From Streptomyces akebiae (GTDB lineage Bacteria; Actinomycetota; Actinomycetes; Streptomycetales; Streptomycetaceae), in the NCBI RefSeq assembly GCF_019599145.1, contig NZ_CP080647.1, positions 6,324,001 to 6,388,000 on the forward strand: 64,000 nt of DNA, given 5' to 3'. Both the position numbers and the translations under genes were made by a program. Position 1 is the first letter of the stretch, and each line of letters begins with the position of its first letter. This document shows, in pieces, positions 43,901 to 51,594 of this stretch. Below the pieces are notes generated by a model that saw only the letters and a program-made list of their open reading frames with translations, was not told the origin of the DNA and searched no databases.

Positions 43901-44589
43901 CCGGGCTCGGCGCCGGACCGCCCACCGGGCGTGCCGCCCGGCGCTGCCTCAGGTCGGCCGCCGCCGGATGCCGCTTGGTGCCGTCCGTCCGGCCGCGCGC
44001 CGGACGCGGGGCCGGGCTTTCCGCCGAATGCCGGGCCGGGCTTGCCGGGGGATGCCGAGTCGGGCCGCCCACCGGGACCGGCGTCGGGCCGCCCACCGCC
44101 ACCGGAAGCCGTACCGGAACGCGCGCCGGGAGCCGGGGCGGGGTTGCCGTCGGAGGGTGCTCCGGGGCGGGCGCCGGGCGCTGCCGCCGAGCGGTCGCCG
44201 GACGCCGCTCCGGGACGGCCGTCCGGCCGCGCGCCGGACGCGGGGCCGGGCCGTCCGCCGGAGCCCGCGCCGGACTGTCGGCCGGAGCCCGTGCCGGACT
44301 CTCGGTCGGGCGCCGGGCCCGATTGTCCGCCCGTACCCTCGCCGGGCTTTCCGTCGTCGCCGGAAGCCGTGCCCGAATGCGTGCCCGAATGCGTGCCGGA
44401 CGCCGGAGGCCTTCCGTTCGGCTGCCCGTCGGACGCGGCTCCCTTGCCGGAGGCCGGGCCGGGGTTGCCGGTGGGCGTTTTCCTGGCGGCGTTGGCGCCG
44501 GGCCCCGGAGGTGTGCCCGGAGTGCGTGGCTCCGGGTCTCTCGGTGCCCAGCCCGGGCCGTTCCGCTTCGGCTGCGGCTCGTCGCTCAT
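40978..44589 (-). CDS. Class A penicillin-binding protein with a very long low-complexity N-terminus
   Basis: A 1203-residue bifunctional peptidoglycan synthase. Residues 1-450 are disordered and rich in Gly, Pro, Ala, Asp and Arg (repeats such as PASGARPDGRPG). A single membrane helix follows at about 455-480. The GT51 glycosyltransferase has AAEDRDFYSE (catalytic Glu near 528) and STITQQYVKNYYL. The transpeptidase has STFKPF (Ser near 811), SSVN and KTGTAEEDKAAWFAGYTPD near 1000. The last 100 residues form a Gly/Thr/Asp-rich tail of TADGGA-type repeats. Family and core enzyme activities are clear; the tails are much longer than in usual class A PBPs. Confidence 0.93.
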   Translation of the reverse strand: MSDEPQPKRNGPGWAPRDPEPRTPGTPPGPGANAARKTPTGNPGPASGKGAASDGQPNGRPPASGTHSGTHSGTASGDDGKPGEGTGGQSGPAPDRESGTGSGRQSGAGSGGRPGPASGARPDGRPGAASGDRSAAAPGARPGAPSDGNPAPAPGARSGTASGGGGRPDAGPGGRPDSASPGKPGPAFGGKPGPASGARPDGRHQAASGGGRPEAAPGGTPGGRSGAEPGSTPPGSAPGGKSGATADRAPQAESAAPADRKSAQTQDGRTGGVRGGDSAGVRDAGRDGKPAGVPDARAARAARAARAAKAAGITGAAGAQGGDPAGPREGNTSAASVTKATGPHAPRTPGAASGAAAGAADDTPTTTLGITPARKPAPAPTRPAADTPTQALGVISAEKAAPGTTPTTAAATASAAAPAAAPDITPAPAGGGKGKKPKRPKRTGFKRLIPTWRMVLGAFVVGIMLIVGAFVLGYNMVHIPKANAFATKQSNVYLYADGTQIARDGEVNRENVPLSKVSKAAQRAVLAAEDRDFYSEPAIDLKAMVRAGWNTATGKGKQSGSTITQQYVKNYYLAQDQTVTRKAKEFFIAIKLDREVTKDEILEGYLNTSFFGRNAYGIQAAAQAYYGVDADKLTAEQGAYLAALVNAPSMYDVVAHPENKAAAVARWNYVLDGMVKEGWLKQSERTGAKFPMPKQATTSTAFSGQRGYLVEAIKSYLYDHKIIDEEALENGGGYRITTTIQPKMQDAFIKAVDDQLMDKLDKKNRKVDNYVRAGGVSIDPKTGKVIAMYGGIDYTKQYVNNATRRDFQVGSTFKPFVFTSAVENASNTQSGQAITPNTVYDGTNKRPVVGWPGPVYDPENEDYVNYGNISVRQATQSSVNSVYAQMAVDVGPEKVEKTAIDLGLPKNTPDMNPYPSIALGTATASVLDMTEAYATLANHGKHGTYTMIEKISKDGEVVKLPTTESTQAVSRKAADTTTSILQSVVQSGTATAAQASGHPVAGKTGTAEEDKAAWFAGYTPDLATVVSVMGQDPKTGAHKPLYGAMGLPRINGGGAPTEIWAQFTKAALKGKKVKEFDLDLQVGADVVITPPSTPAEEPGATGDEETGGPTGDEETGGPTDDSTDNGTTAGGGTPTTDGGASATGGTATDGGATADGGATADGGAANGGATADGGATDGGATADGGATEGGGTSEGDTSVGPFG

Positions 44590-44887
44590 CGTGCTGCCGT
44601 GCTCCTGTTTCCGCGTCGTACGTTCATTTCCGTACGGACTCGTACGCTTTGCGCCCACTCCGGGCCGGTTCTGTGCCCCTGAGTGAAGACTCTCGCACCG
44701 TGCGATCCGTTCCCGGATCACGGCACGTGCCCCGCGCGCCCCATGAGCGCCACCGTCCGCCCCGCGGTCCGCCCCGAAAACGCGTGGCAGGCCACTCCGG
44801 CCGCGGACTAGGCTTCTTCGCTTCGGCCCGAATCGGTCCAGGCCTCGGCCTTTCGCCTAACTCTTCGCAGCGGATGGGGGTTTCCTC

Positions 44888-45688
44888 GTGGGCACAGGGC
44901 GGTTGTACGCCGCCGTCGCCGCCGGTGGTTTCAGGCGGTACGCGACATATCGGGTGGCCACCGCCGCGGGGGTGTTCACCAACACCGTCTTCGGCTTCAT
45001 CCTCGCATACACGTACCTGGCCCTCTGGCACGAGAAGCCCGACCTCGGCGGCTACGACCAGGCGCAGGCCCTCACCTATGTATGGGTCGGCCAGGCCATG
45101 TTCGCGGTCATGGTGCTGGGAAGCGTCGGCTTCGAGGAGGAGTTGATCGAGCGCATCCGGACGGGGGACATCGCGGTCGACCTGTACCGGCCCGTCGACC
45201 TCCAGCTGTGGTGGCTCGCCGCGGACATGGGCCGCGCCCTGTTCCAGCTGCTGGGACGCGGTGTCGTGCCCATGGTGTGCGGTGCCCTCTTCTTCGACCT
45301 GGCCCTGCCCTCCGGCCCGCTGCCGTGGATCGCCTGTCTCGTCGCGGTCGCCTTCGGCGCGCTCGTCAGCTTCGCGATCCGTTACATCGTCGCGCTGTGG
45401 GCCTTCTGGCTCCTCGACGGCGCCGGAGCGATGCAGATCACCTGGCTCACCGGAGTCTTCTTCTCCGGGATGCTCCTCCCGCTGAACGTCTTCCCCGGCG
45501 CGCTCGGCGACCTCGCCCGCGTCCTGCCCTGGTCCGCGCTGCTCCAGGCCCCGGCGGACGTCCTGCTGGGCGAGGCCGACCCGCTGGGGACGTACGCCTT
45601 CCAGCTCGCCTGGGCCGCGGTCCTGCTCGCGGTCGGACGGCTGATCCAGTCGGCGGCCACACGGAAGGTGGTGGTCCAGGGTGGCTGA
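44888..45688 (+). CDS. ABC-2 type transporter permease (first subunit)
   Basis: A 266-residue membrane protein with six helices, starting MGTGRLYAAVAAGGFRRYATYRVATAAGVFTNTVFGFI. The DLYRPVDLQLWWLAADMGRALFQLLGRG segment is typical of the ABC-2 family formerly called DUF990. The GTG at 44888 follows a G-rich stretch. Its end overlaps the start of the second permease by 8 bases. The three-gene set encodes an exporter; the substrate is unknown. Confidence 0.85.
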   Translation: MGTGRLYAAVAAGGFRRYATYRVATAAGVFTNTVFGFILAYTYLALWHEKPDLGGYDQAQALTYVWVGQAMFAVMVLGSVGFEEELIERIRTGDIAVDLYRPVDLQLWWLAADMGRALFQLLGRGVVPMVCGALFFDLALPSGPLPWIACLVAVAFGALVSFAIRYIVALWAFWLLDGAGAMQITWLTGVFFSGMLLPLNVFPGALGDLARVLPWSALLQAPADVLLGEADPLGTYAFQLAWAAVLLAVGRLIQSAATRKVVVQGG

Positions 45689-46661
45689 CCTCGACGAAGT
45701 GCCGCAGGTCACGAGAGCCGGACGGACGGCCGGACGGACGGCCGATGGGACGGCCGATGGGACGGCCGATGGGACGGCCGGTGGGACGGCCGGTGGGACG
45801 GCCGGAGAAACGGCGGGCGAGCAGCACCCCTTCGGCGAGTACGGCGTGCGCAGCCGCGTACGGGACGGGCTGCGCGCCTATCGGATGATCGCCGCCATGT
45901 GGATCCGCTCCACGATGGCCTATCGCGCCTCCTTCGCCATGACGACCTTCGGGAACTTCGCGGCGACCTCGTTCGACTTCGTCGCGATCCTGCTGATGTT
46001 CTCCCAGGTCGACGAGTTGGGCGGTTACGGCCTGTCCGAGATCGCCCTCCTGTACGGCACCTCAGCCGTCGCCTTCGGCCTCGCGGATCTGATGATCGGC
46101 TCGATGGACCGGCTCGGGCGCCGGGTCCGCGACGGCACGCTGGACACCCTCCTCGTACGCCCCGTGCCGGTGCTCGCCCAGGTCGCCGCCGACAAGTTCG
46201 CGTTGCGCCGCCTCGGCCGGATCACCCAGGGGCTGTCCGTCCTCGGATACGCCCTGGTCACGCTCGACATCACCTGGACCCCGCTCAAGGTGCTGATGAT
46301 CCCGCTGATGGTGTGCGGCGGCGGGCTGATCTTCGCCGCGGTGTTCGTCGGGGGCGCGGCCTTCCAGTTCGTCGCGCAGGACGCCTCCGAGGTGCAGAAC
46401 GCCTTCACGTACGGCGGCGCGACCCTCCTGCAGTACCCGCCGGCCCTCTTCGCCAAGGACCTGGTGCGCGGGGTGACCTTCGTCCTGCCGCTCGCCTTCG
46501 TCAACTGGGTGCCCGGACTGTACGTCCTGGGCCGCCCCTACCCCCTCGACCTGCCGACCTGGCTGGCCTTCGCGCCCCCGCTGGTCGGGGTGGCGTGCTG
46601 TGCGCTGGCGGGGGTGGCCTGGCGGGCGGGGCTGCGTTCGTATCGGAGTACAGGGAGCTAA
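45681..46661 (+). CDS. ABC-2 type transporter permease (second subunit)
   Basis: A 326-residue membrane protein with six helices after a soluble N-terminal part. Residues about 12-46 are a Thr/Ala/Asp/Gly linker encoded by a 12-bp tandem repeat. The conserved RRVRDGTLDTLLVRPVPVLAQVAADKF segment marks the same ABC-2 group as the first permease, with which it should pair. GTG 45681 overlaps the upstream stop. The ATPase gene starts 2 bases after its stop, so all three are one operon. Confidence 0.85.
   Translation: MADLDEVPQVTRAGRTAGRTADGTADGTADGTAGGTAGGTAGETAGEQHPFGEYGVRSRVRDGLRAYRMIAAMWIRSTMAYRASFAMTTFGNFAATSFDFVAILLMFSQVDELGGYGLSEIALLYGTSAVAFGLADLMIGSMDRLGRRVRDGTLDTLLVRPVPVLAQVAADKFALRRLGRITQGLSVLGYALVTLDITWTPLKVLMIPLMVCGGGLIFAAVFVGGAAFQFVAQDASEVQNAFTYGGATLLQYPPALFAKDLVRGVTFVLPLAFVNWVPGLYVLGRPYPLDLPTWLAFAPPLVGVACCALAGVAWRAGLRSYRSTGS
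45725..45808 (+). repeat. Seven in-frame 12-bp repeats in the second permease gene
   Basis: Units of GACGGCCGATGG or GACGGCCGGTGG, four codons each, encode a TADG/TAGG linker. Three consecutive units are identical. The number is likely to vary between strains. Confidence 0.85.
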
Positions 46662-46663
46662 GC

Positions 46664-47671
46664 GTGGCAGACAGCGCGTTCATCGAACTCGACCACGTCG
46701 AGAAGGTCTTCGACGTCCGCAGGAAGACCGGGTTCCTGCGCCGGGAGCGGCGTGAGGTGCGGGCGGTCGACTCGATCTCGTTCACGGTGGCGCGCGGCGA
46801 GATGGTCGGCTACATCGGGCCGAACGGTGCCGGGAAGTCGACCACCATCAAGATGTTGACGGGGATCCTGACACCGAGCGGGGGCCGGCTGCGGGTCGCC
46901 GGCATCGACCCCTCCCGTGAACGGACGCGGCTGGCCCGGCGGATCGGGGTGGTCTTCGGCCAGCGGACGACCCTCTGGTGGGACCTGCCCCTCATCGACT
47001 CGTACGCGCTGATGCACCGTATGTACCGCATCCCGGCCGCCCGTTACCGCGAGAACCTCGACCGGTGTGTCGAACTCCTCGACCTGGGAGCGCTGTTGGA
47101 CGTGCCCGTGCGGCAGCTGTCGCTCGGGCAGCGGATGCGCGGGGACATCGCGGCGGCTCTGCTGCACGACCCGGAGGTGCTGTACCTGGATGAGCCGACG
47201 ATCGGGCTCGACGTCATCAGCAAGGCCAAGGTCCGCGAGTTCCTCAAGGACCTCAACACCGAGCGGGGCACGACGGTGCTGCTCACCACGCACGACCTCC
47301 AGGACATCGAGCAGTTGTGCCGCCGGGTGATGGTCATCGACCACGGGCGTCTGATGTACGACGGCCCGCTGGCCGGGCTGCACGAGGTGGGTGAGAGCGA
47401 GCGGACGCTCGTCGTGGACCTGGAGCGGGAGCTGCCGCCGATCGAGGCCGCGCCCGCCCGGGTCGTACGGGTGGAGGGGCCCCGGCAGTGGCTGGCGTTC
47501 CCGGCGTCGGAGTCGGCGGCCCCGCTGGTGGCGCGGATCGCGTCCGCGTATCCGCTGGTGGACCTCTCCGTGCGGGAGCCGGACATCGAGGCCGTGATCG
47601 CCCAGATGTACGCGCAGCAGGCGGAGCGGGTGGGCGGACAGGTGGGGGAGCCGGGCCCGGCCGTGTCGTAG
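46664..47671 (+). CDS. ABC transporter ATP-binding protein
   Basis: A 335-residue ATPase. Walker A is GPNGAGKST (about residues 50-58), the Q-loop is FGQRTTLWWDLPL, the signature LSLGQRMRGDIAAALL, Walker B LYLDEPTIGLD and the switch histidine LTTHD. A C-terminal regulatory region follows. GTG start 2 bases after the second permease. With the two permeases it forms a complete exporter of the DrrA/NatA type. The natural substrate is unknown. Confidence 0.95.
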   Translation: MADSAFIELDHVEKVFDVRRKTGFLRRERREVRAVDSISFTVARGEMVGYIGPNGAGKSTTIKMLTGILTPSGGRLRVAGIDPSRERTRLARRIGVVFGQRTTLWWDLPLIDSYALMHRMYRIPAARYRENLDRCVELLDLGALLDVPVRQLSLGQRMRGDIAAALLHDPEVLYLDEPTIGLDVISKAKVREFLKDLNTERGTTVLLTTHDLQDIEQLCRRVMVIDHGRLMYDGPLAGLHEVGESERTLVVDLERELPPIEAAPARVVRVEGPRQWLAFPASESAAPLVARIASAYPLVDLSVREPDIEAVIAQMYAQQAERVGGQVGEPGPAVS

Positions 47672-47705
47672 CACCCCGTACGGGGTTCCTCGTACGCTGA
47701 TTCGT

Positions 47706-48512
47706 ATGACGGACGACATGCCGGATCTTCCGGCCGCCGCGGATCTTCGTGCCTCCGACGCCGATCGTGAACGAGTCTCCGAGCAGCTGCGGGACGCGCT
47801 CGCGGAGGGGCGGCTCGACCTGGAGGAGTTCGAGGAGCGGCTGGACGCGACGTACAAGGCCCGGACGTACGGTGAGTTGGCGCCGATCACCCGGGACCTG
47901 CCCGGTGCGGGAGCCGTGGCGCCGCCGGCCGTCGTGCCGCAGCCGTCCGTGTCGTTGGTCAAGGGACCTGCGGAGGAGGCGAGTTGGCCGGAGCGGATCG
48001 TCGGCGGCATCGGCAGTTCCACCTGGGGCGTGGCGATCATGTCCGGGTTCGAGCGCAAGGGGCGGTGGACCGTTCCCGAGCGGTTCGACTGCTTCGCGTT
48101 CTGGGGCGGCGGGGAACTGGACCTGCGGGACGCGTACTTCGCGCAGCGTGAGGTCACCATCAACTGCGTGGCGATCATGGGTGGGATCAACGTGATCGTG
48201 CCGCCCGGGGTCGAGGTCGTGGTCCGGGGCATCGGGGTCATGGGCGGGTTCGACCACAGTGAGGAGGGGGTGCCGGGGGAGCCGGGCGCCCCGCGGGTGG
48301 TTCTCACCGGGTTCGCCTTCTGGGGCGGGGTCGGGGTGGAGCGGAAGGTGCCCAAGGCCGAGCGGCAGCGGCTGAAGGAGGCGCGGCGGCAGGAGCGGTT
48401 GGAGCGGCGTGAAGCCCGGCGCGAGTTGCATGCCTCCCGTCGTGATCAGGTGCACGGGATGCGGCGTGAGCGGGACAGGGAGAGAGAGCGGCGTAGGGGT
48501 GGGGAGCGGTAG
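47706..48512 (+). CDS. DUF1707 and LiaF-like domain protein
   Basis: A 268-residue soluble protein. Residues about 12-65 carry the DUF1707 motif (LRASDADRERVSEQLRDALAEGRLDLEEFEERLDATYKARTYGEL). The central part has the beta-rich LiaF-type cell-wall-stress domain (VAIMSGFERKGRWTVPERFDCFAFWGGGELDLRDA...INCVAIMGGINVIVPPGVEV). A highly charged Arg/Glu helix ends the protein. Related proteins monitor envelope stress. The ATG at 47706 has no strong ribosome site; a second ATG 12 bases later is possible. Confidence 0.85.
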   Translation: MTDDMPDLPAAADLRASDADRERVSEQLRDALAEGRLDLEEFEERLDATYKARTYGELAPITRDLPGAGAVAPPAVVPQPSVSLVKGPAEEASWPERIVGGIGSSTWGVAIMSGFERKGRWTVPERFDCFAFWGGGELDLRDAYFAQREVTINCVAIMGGINVIVPPGVEVVVRGIGVMGGFDHSEEGVPGEPGAPRVVLTGFAFWGGVGVERKVPKAERQRLKEARRQERLERREARRELHASRRDQVHGMRRERDRERERRRGGER

Positions 48513-48522
48513 GTCGCATGCC

Positions 48523-48582
48523 GGGTGCGGGTGCGGGTGCGGGTGCGGGTGCGGGCGCGGGTGCGGGCGCGGGTGCGGGTGG
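48523..48582. repeat. GGGTGC hexamer tandem repeat
   Basis: Ten hexamers, GGGTGC or GGGCGC (last one GGGTGG), directly after the DUF1707 gene. It is non-coding, and adjacent to a copy of the dispersed repeat. Confidence 0.95.
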
Positions 48583-48585
48583 TTG

Positions 48586-48614
48586 CTCGCGCGGTTCCCC
48601 GCGCCCCTTACGGG
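48586..48614. repeat. Dispersed intergenic repeat (copy 3)
   Basis: CTCGCGCGGTTCCCCGCGCC followed by CCTTACGGG, the same core as at 14.1 kb, between the convergent DUF1707 and SGNH genes. Confidence 0.75.
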
Positions 48615-48639
48615 CCGCTCCCCTGAACCGGGGTGACCT

Positions 48640-49965
48640 TCACAGCTTCGCCGGTGCCGACCCCTTCAGCTTCTCCAGGTCGAAGACCTCCGCCATGCGG
48701 GCGTAGCCCTTGTCGCTGGGGTGCAGGTGGTCGCCGGAGTCGTAGTCGGGGCGGAGGCTGCGGGGGTCGTAGGGGTCGCGCAGGGCCTTGTCGAAGTCGA
48801 CGTAGGTGTCGAAGACGTTGCCCGAGCGGATGGTGGCGTTGACGGCCTGGCGGACGGACTCGCGCTGGTCGGAGTAGCCGCGGTGGCCGTGGAAGGGCAT
48901 GAGCGTGGCGCCGACGACGCGCAGGCCCCGGGCGTGGGCCTGGTCGACGAGCCGACGCAGACCCTCGGTGATGGCCTCGGGGTCGGCGCGGCGCGGGTTC
49001 TTGAGGATGTCGTTGACGCCGAGGTCGATGACGACGGCCTTGACACCCGTACGGCCCAGTACGTCGCGTTGGAAGCGGGAGAGGCCGCTGGGGTTCTCGG
49101 CGGGCCGTCCGTTGCCGTCGGTCAGGACGCGGTTGCCGCTGATGCCTTCGTTGACGACGCTGTAGCGCGGCGTGTCGGAGGAGCCGGCGGCCGCGCGGAG
49201 GCGCCCGGAGAGGACGTCCGTCCAGCGCCGGTTCTCGCCGACGGTGGAGGAGACGCCGTCGGTGAGGGAGTCGCCGAGGACCACGACCGTGCCCTCGGAC
49301 TCGTTGCTCAGCACGTCCAGGGCGGTGACGTACCGCCAGTGGAGTGACTGCGTCGTGTACGGCGTACCGGTGACGTCCGCGACCTGGTCGCCCTCGGCGG
49401 TGTAGGAGATCTGCCGCGCGTGCGTGTGGTAGGTCACCGGGCCGGAGGGGGTCGGGGAGTAGGTGGTGATGAGTACGTCGCTGTCGTGCGGGATCGGCAC
49501 CCGTACGGCGTCGCTCACCACCTGCCGACCCGGCGCGATGACGACCGTCGGGTTGCCGGCGAAGGTGAGGCGGCGCATGGTCTCGGCCGCCGCGGCCGGG
49601 GTGTCGGTCGAGGCGGCGACGGCGAGCGAGGCGTGAGTGATGGTCAGCGGCTGCTGGCCGTAGAGGTTGGACAGGGTGACGCGGGCACTCGTACCGGCGG
49701 CGGTCGTGTGCACCACGTTGCGCACCGAGCGGCCGGCGAGGCCGTCCCGCTCGGTGCCCGGCTCCGACCCGTTCGGCGAGGCGGCCCAGGCGCCGACCCA
49801 GACGCCCGTGGAGGCGGGGGCGGCGCTGTTGCGGGGCGCGCGGGCGAAGGTCTCCTGCCGCGGGGTGCCGTCGTCGATGCCGACGCCGACGTATATCGCG
49901 GCCGAGACGGCCACGATCAGGGCGGTCATGGCCGCCAGAAGTGCATAACCGTGCTGCTTGGTCAT
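48640..49965 (-). CDS. Secreted SGNH/GDSL-family hydrolase
   Basis: A 441-residue protein. An N-terminal membrane helix or signal (MTKQHGYALLAAMTALIVAVSAAIYVG) is followed by an Ala/Pro-rich part and a beta-sandwich-like region. The SGNH catalytic domain follows: block I GDSLTDGVSS, block II around NEGISGNRVL, the GVND block III and the DHLHPSDKGY block V with the catalytic Asp and His. These enzymes hydrolyse esters of lipids or carbohydrates. The ATG at 49965 gives a proper signal; the upstream frame is open but less plausible. No partner gene is adjacent. Confidence 0.88.
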   Translation of the reverse strand: MTKQHGYALLAAMTALIVAVSAAIYVGVGIDDGTPRQETFARAPRNSAAPASTGVWVGAWAASPNGSEPGTERDGLAGRSVRNVVHTTAAGTSARVTLSNLYGQQPLTITHASLAVAASTDTPAAAAETMRRLTFAGNPTVVIAPGRQVVSDAVRVPIPHDSDVLITTYSPTPSGPVTYHTHARQISYTAEGDQVADVTGTPYTTQSLHWRYVTALDVLSNESEGTVVVLGDSLTDGVSSTVGENRRWTDVLSGRLRAAAGSSDTPRYSVVNEGISGNRVLTDGNGRPAENPSGLSRFQRDVLGRTGVKAVVIDLGVNDILKNPRRADPEAITEGLRRLVDQAHARGLRVVGATLMPFHGHRGYSDQRESVRQAVNATIRSGNVFDTYVDFDKALRDPYDPRSLRPDYDSGDHLHPSDKGYARMAEVFDLEKLKGSAPAKL

Positions 49966-50198
49966 GCGGTGTGTTACTCCTCGGGCTGTGGAGCCCCGAG
50001 GCTCCGATGTGATCACCCCATGATGCGTCATGGGATGGGGGTTGCTTGCGAGAACCCCCATCGGTTCCCCCGCCCGGACAGACGCGGGGAACTCCTGTTC
50101 CGTTCCGGGAGTACGTCATGGAGTAGGTCACGTCACCAAGCGGTGAAGAGATGAGGAACGGGACAATGTGTACGGGGGACAGGGAACGGGTGGAGTGA

Positions 50199-51536
50199 AT
50201 GGACCGTACGAAAGCGGAAGAAGCGCAGCCCGAGGCGGCGGTGGGCGCCGGGGCGCGCGCCTCGCACCGCACCATGACCACCTTCAGCGCCGCCGACGAG
50301 GAGAAGCAGCGCGGCGTCCGGCAGATGAAGCTCATCGCGGCCGGGCTGCTGCTCTTCGTGGCGCTGGTCTACGTGCTGGCCAAGTGGGCCTCGCACGAGG
50401 GTGCGGGTGCCTGGGCGGGCTATGTCGCGGCGGCGGCCGAGGCGGGCATGGTGGGCGCGCTGGCCGACTGGTTCGCGGTGACCGCGTTGTTCCGGCATCC
50501 GCTCGGGCTGCCCATCCCGCACACCGCGATCATCCCCACCAAGAAGGACCAACTGGGCGTGACACTCGGTGAGTTCGTCGGTGAGAACTTCCTCTCCCAG
50601 GACGTCGTACGGCAGCGGCTGCGGGCCGTCGGCATCGGCAGCCGGCTCGGCGCGTGGCTCGCCGAGCCGCAGCACGCCGACCGGGTGACGGCCGAACTGG
50701 CGACCGCGCTGCGGGGCGCGCTGACCGTGCTGCGCGACTCGGACGTGCAGGCCGTGGTGGGGGAGGCGATCACCCGGCGGGCCAACGCGCAGGAGATCGC
50801 GCCCGGTATCGGCAAGATGCTGGAGAAGGTCGTCACCGACGGCGGCCACCGGCGGGTCGTCGACCTGATCTGCACCCGCGCCCACGACTGGCTGGTGCTG
50901 CACGACACGCAGGTCATGGACGCCGTCGAGGGCGGCGCCCCCGGCTGGACCCCCCGCTTCGTGGACCGCAAGGTCGGCGAGCGCGTCTACAAGGAACTGC
51001 TCCGCTTCGCCACCGAGATGCGTGACTCGCCCACGCACCCGGCGCGCGGCGCCCTCGACCGTTTCCTCACCGACTTCGCCACCGACCTCCAGTCCGACAC
51101 GGACACCCGGGCGCGGGTGGAGCGACTCAAGGGCGAGGTGCTGGGCCGGGGCGAGGTCCAGGACCTGATCGCCTCCGCCTGGACGGCCGTACGGTCGATG
51201 ATCGTGTCCGCCGCCGAGGACGAGCGCAGCGAACTGCGGCTGCGGGTCCGCGCGTCGCTGCTGTCGCTGGGGGCCCGGATGGCCACCGAGCCGAGCGTGC
51301 AGGCCAAGGTGGACAAGTGGGTCGAGGGCGCCGCCGTGCACGTCGTCACCACCTACCGCGCCGAGATCACCTCCCTCATCACCGAGACCGTCGCGAGCTG
51401 GGACGCCGAGCACACCACGAAGAAGATCGAGGCCAACATCGGCCGTGACCTGCAGTTCATCCGGATCAACGGCACGGTCGTGGGTTCGCTGGCCGGGCTG
51501 CTCATCTACACGGTGTCGCGGGCGCTGGGGGCGTAA
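50199..51536 (+). CDS. DUF445-family membrane protein
   Basis: A 445-residue protein with two N-terminal helices (KLIAAGLLLFVALVYVLAKW and a second around GYVAAAAEAGMVGALADWFAVTALF), a long helical middle, and one C-terminal helix (NGTVVGSLAGLLIYTVSRAL). The AEAGMVGALADWFAVTALFRHPLGLPIPHTAIIP block is the signature of DUF445. The function is unknown. The ATG at 50199 has GGAGTG upstream. It is divergent from the SGNH hydrolase. Confidence 0.9.
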   Translation: MDRTKAEEAQPEAAVGAGARASHRTMTTFSAADEEKQRGVRQMKLIAAGLLLFVALVYVLAKWASHEGAGAWAGYVAAAAEAGMVGALADWFAVTALFRHPLGLPIPHTAIIPTKKDQLGVTLGEFVGENFLSQDVVRQRLRAVGIGSRLGAWLAEPQHADRVTAELATALRGALTVLRDSDVQAVVGEAITRRANAQEIAPGIGKMLEKVVTDGGHRRVVDLICTRAHDWLVLHDTQVMDAVEGGAPGWTPRFVDRKVGERVYKELLRFATEMRDSPTHPARGALDRFLTDFATDLQSDTDTRARVERLKGEVLGRGEVQDLIASAWTAVRSMIVSAAEDERSELRLRVRASLLSLGARMATEPSVQAKVDKWVEGAAVHVVTTYRAEITSLITETVASWDAEHTTKKIEANIGRDLQFIRINGTVVGSLAGLLIYTVSRALGA

Positions 51537-51594
51537 CCGCTGTTCGGCAGGGCACTCGGGGCGAGTTCGCTCGATGTGGAGGGAGCCCGAACCC

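Noticed and set aside
41476..44682. A 1068-codon open frame on the plus strand opposite the PBP gene
   Set aside because: The opposite strand carries complete GT51 and transpeptidase motifs. The plus-strand product is Gly/Arg/Val-rich with no domain, a frame shadow caused by high GC.
48523..48582. Coding sequence in the GGGTGC repeat
   Set aside because: Any reading frame gives a two-residue repeat without start or ribosome site; it is a microsatellite.
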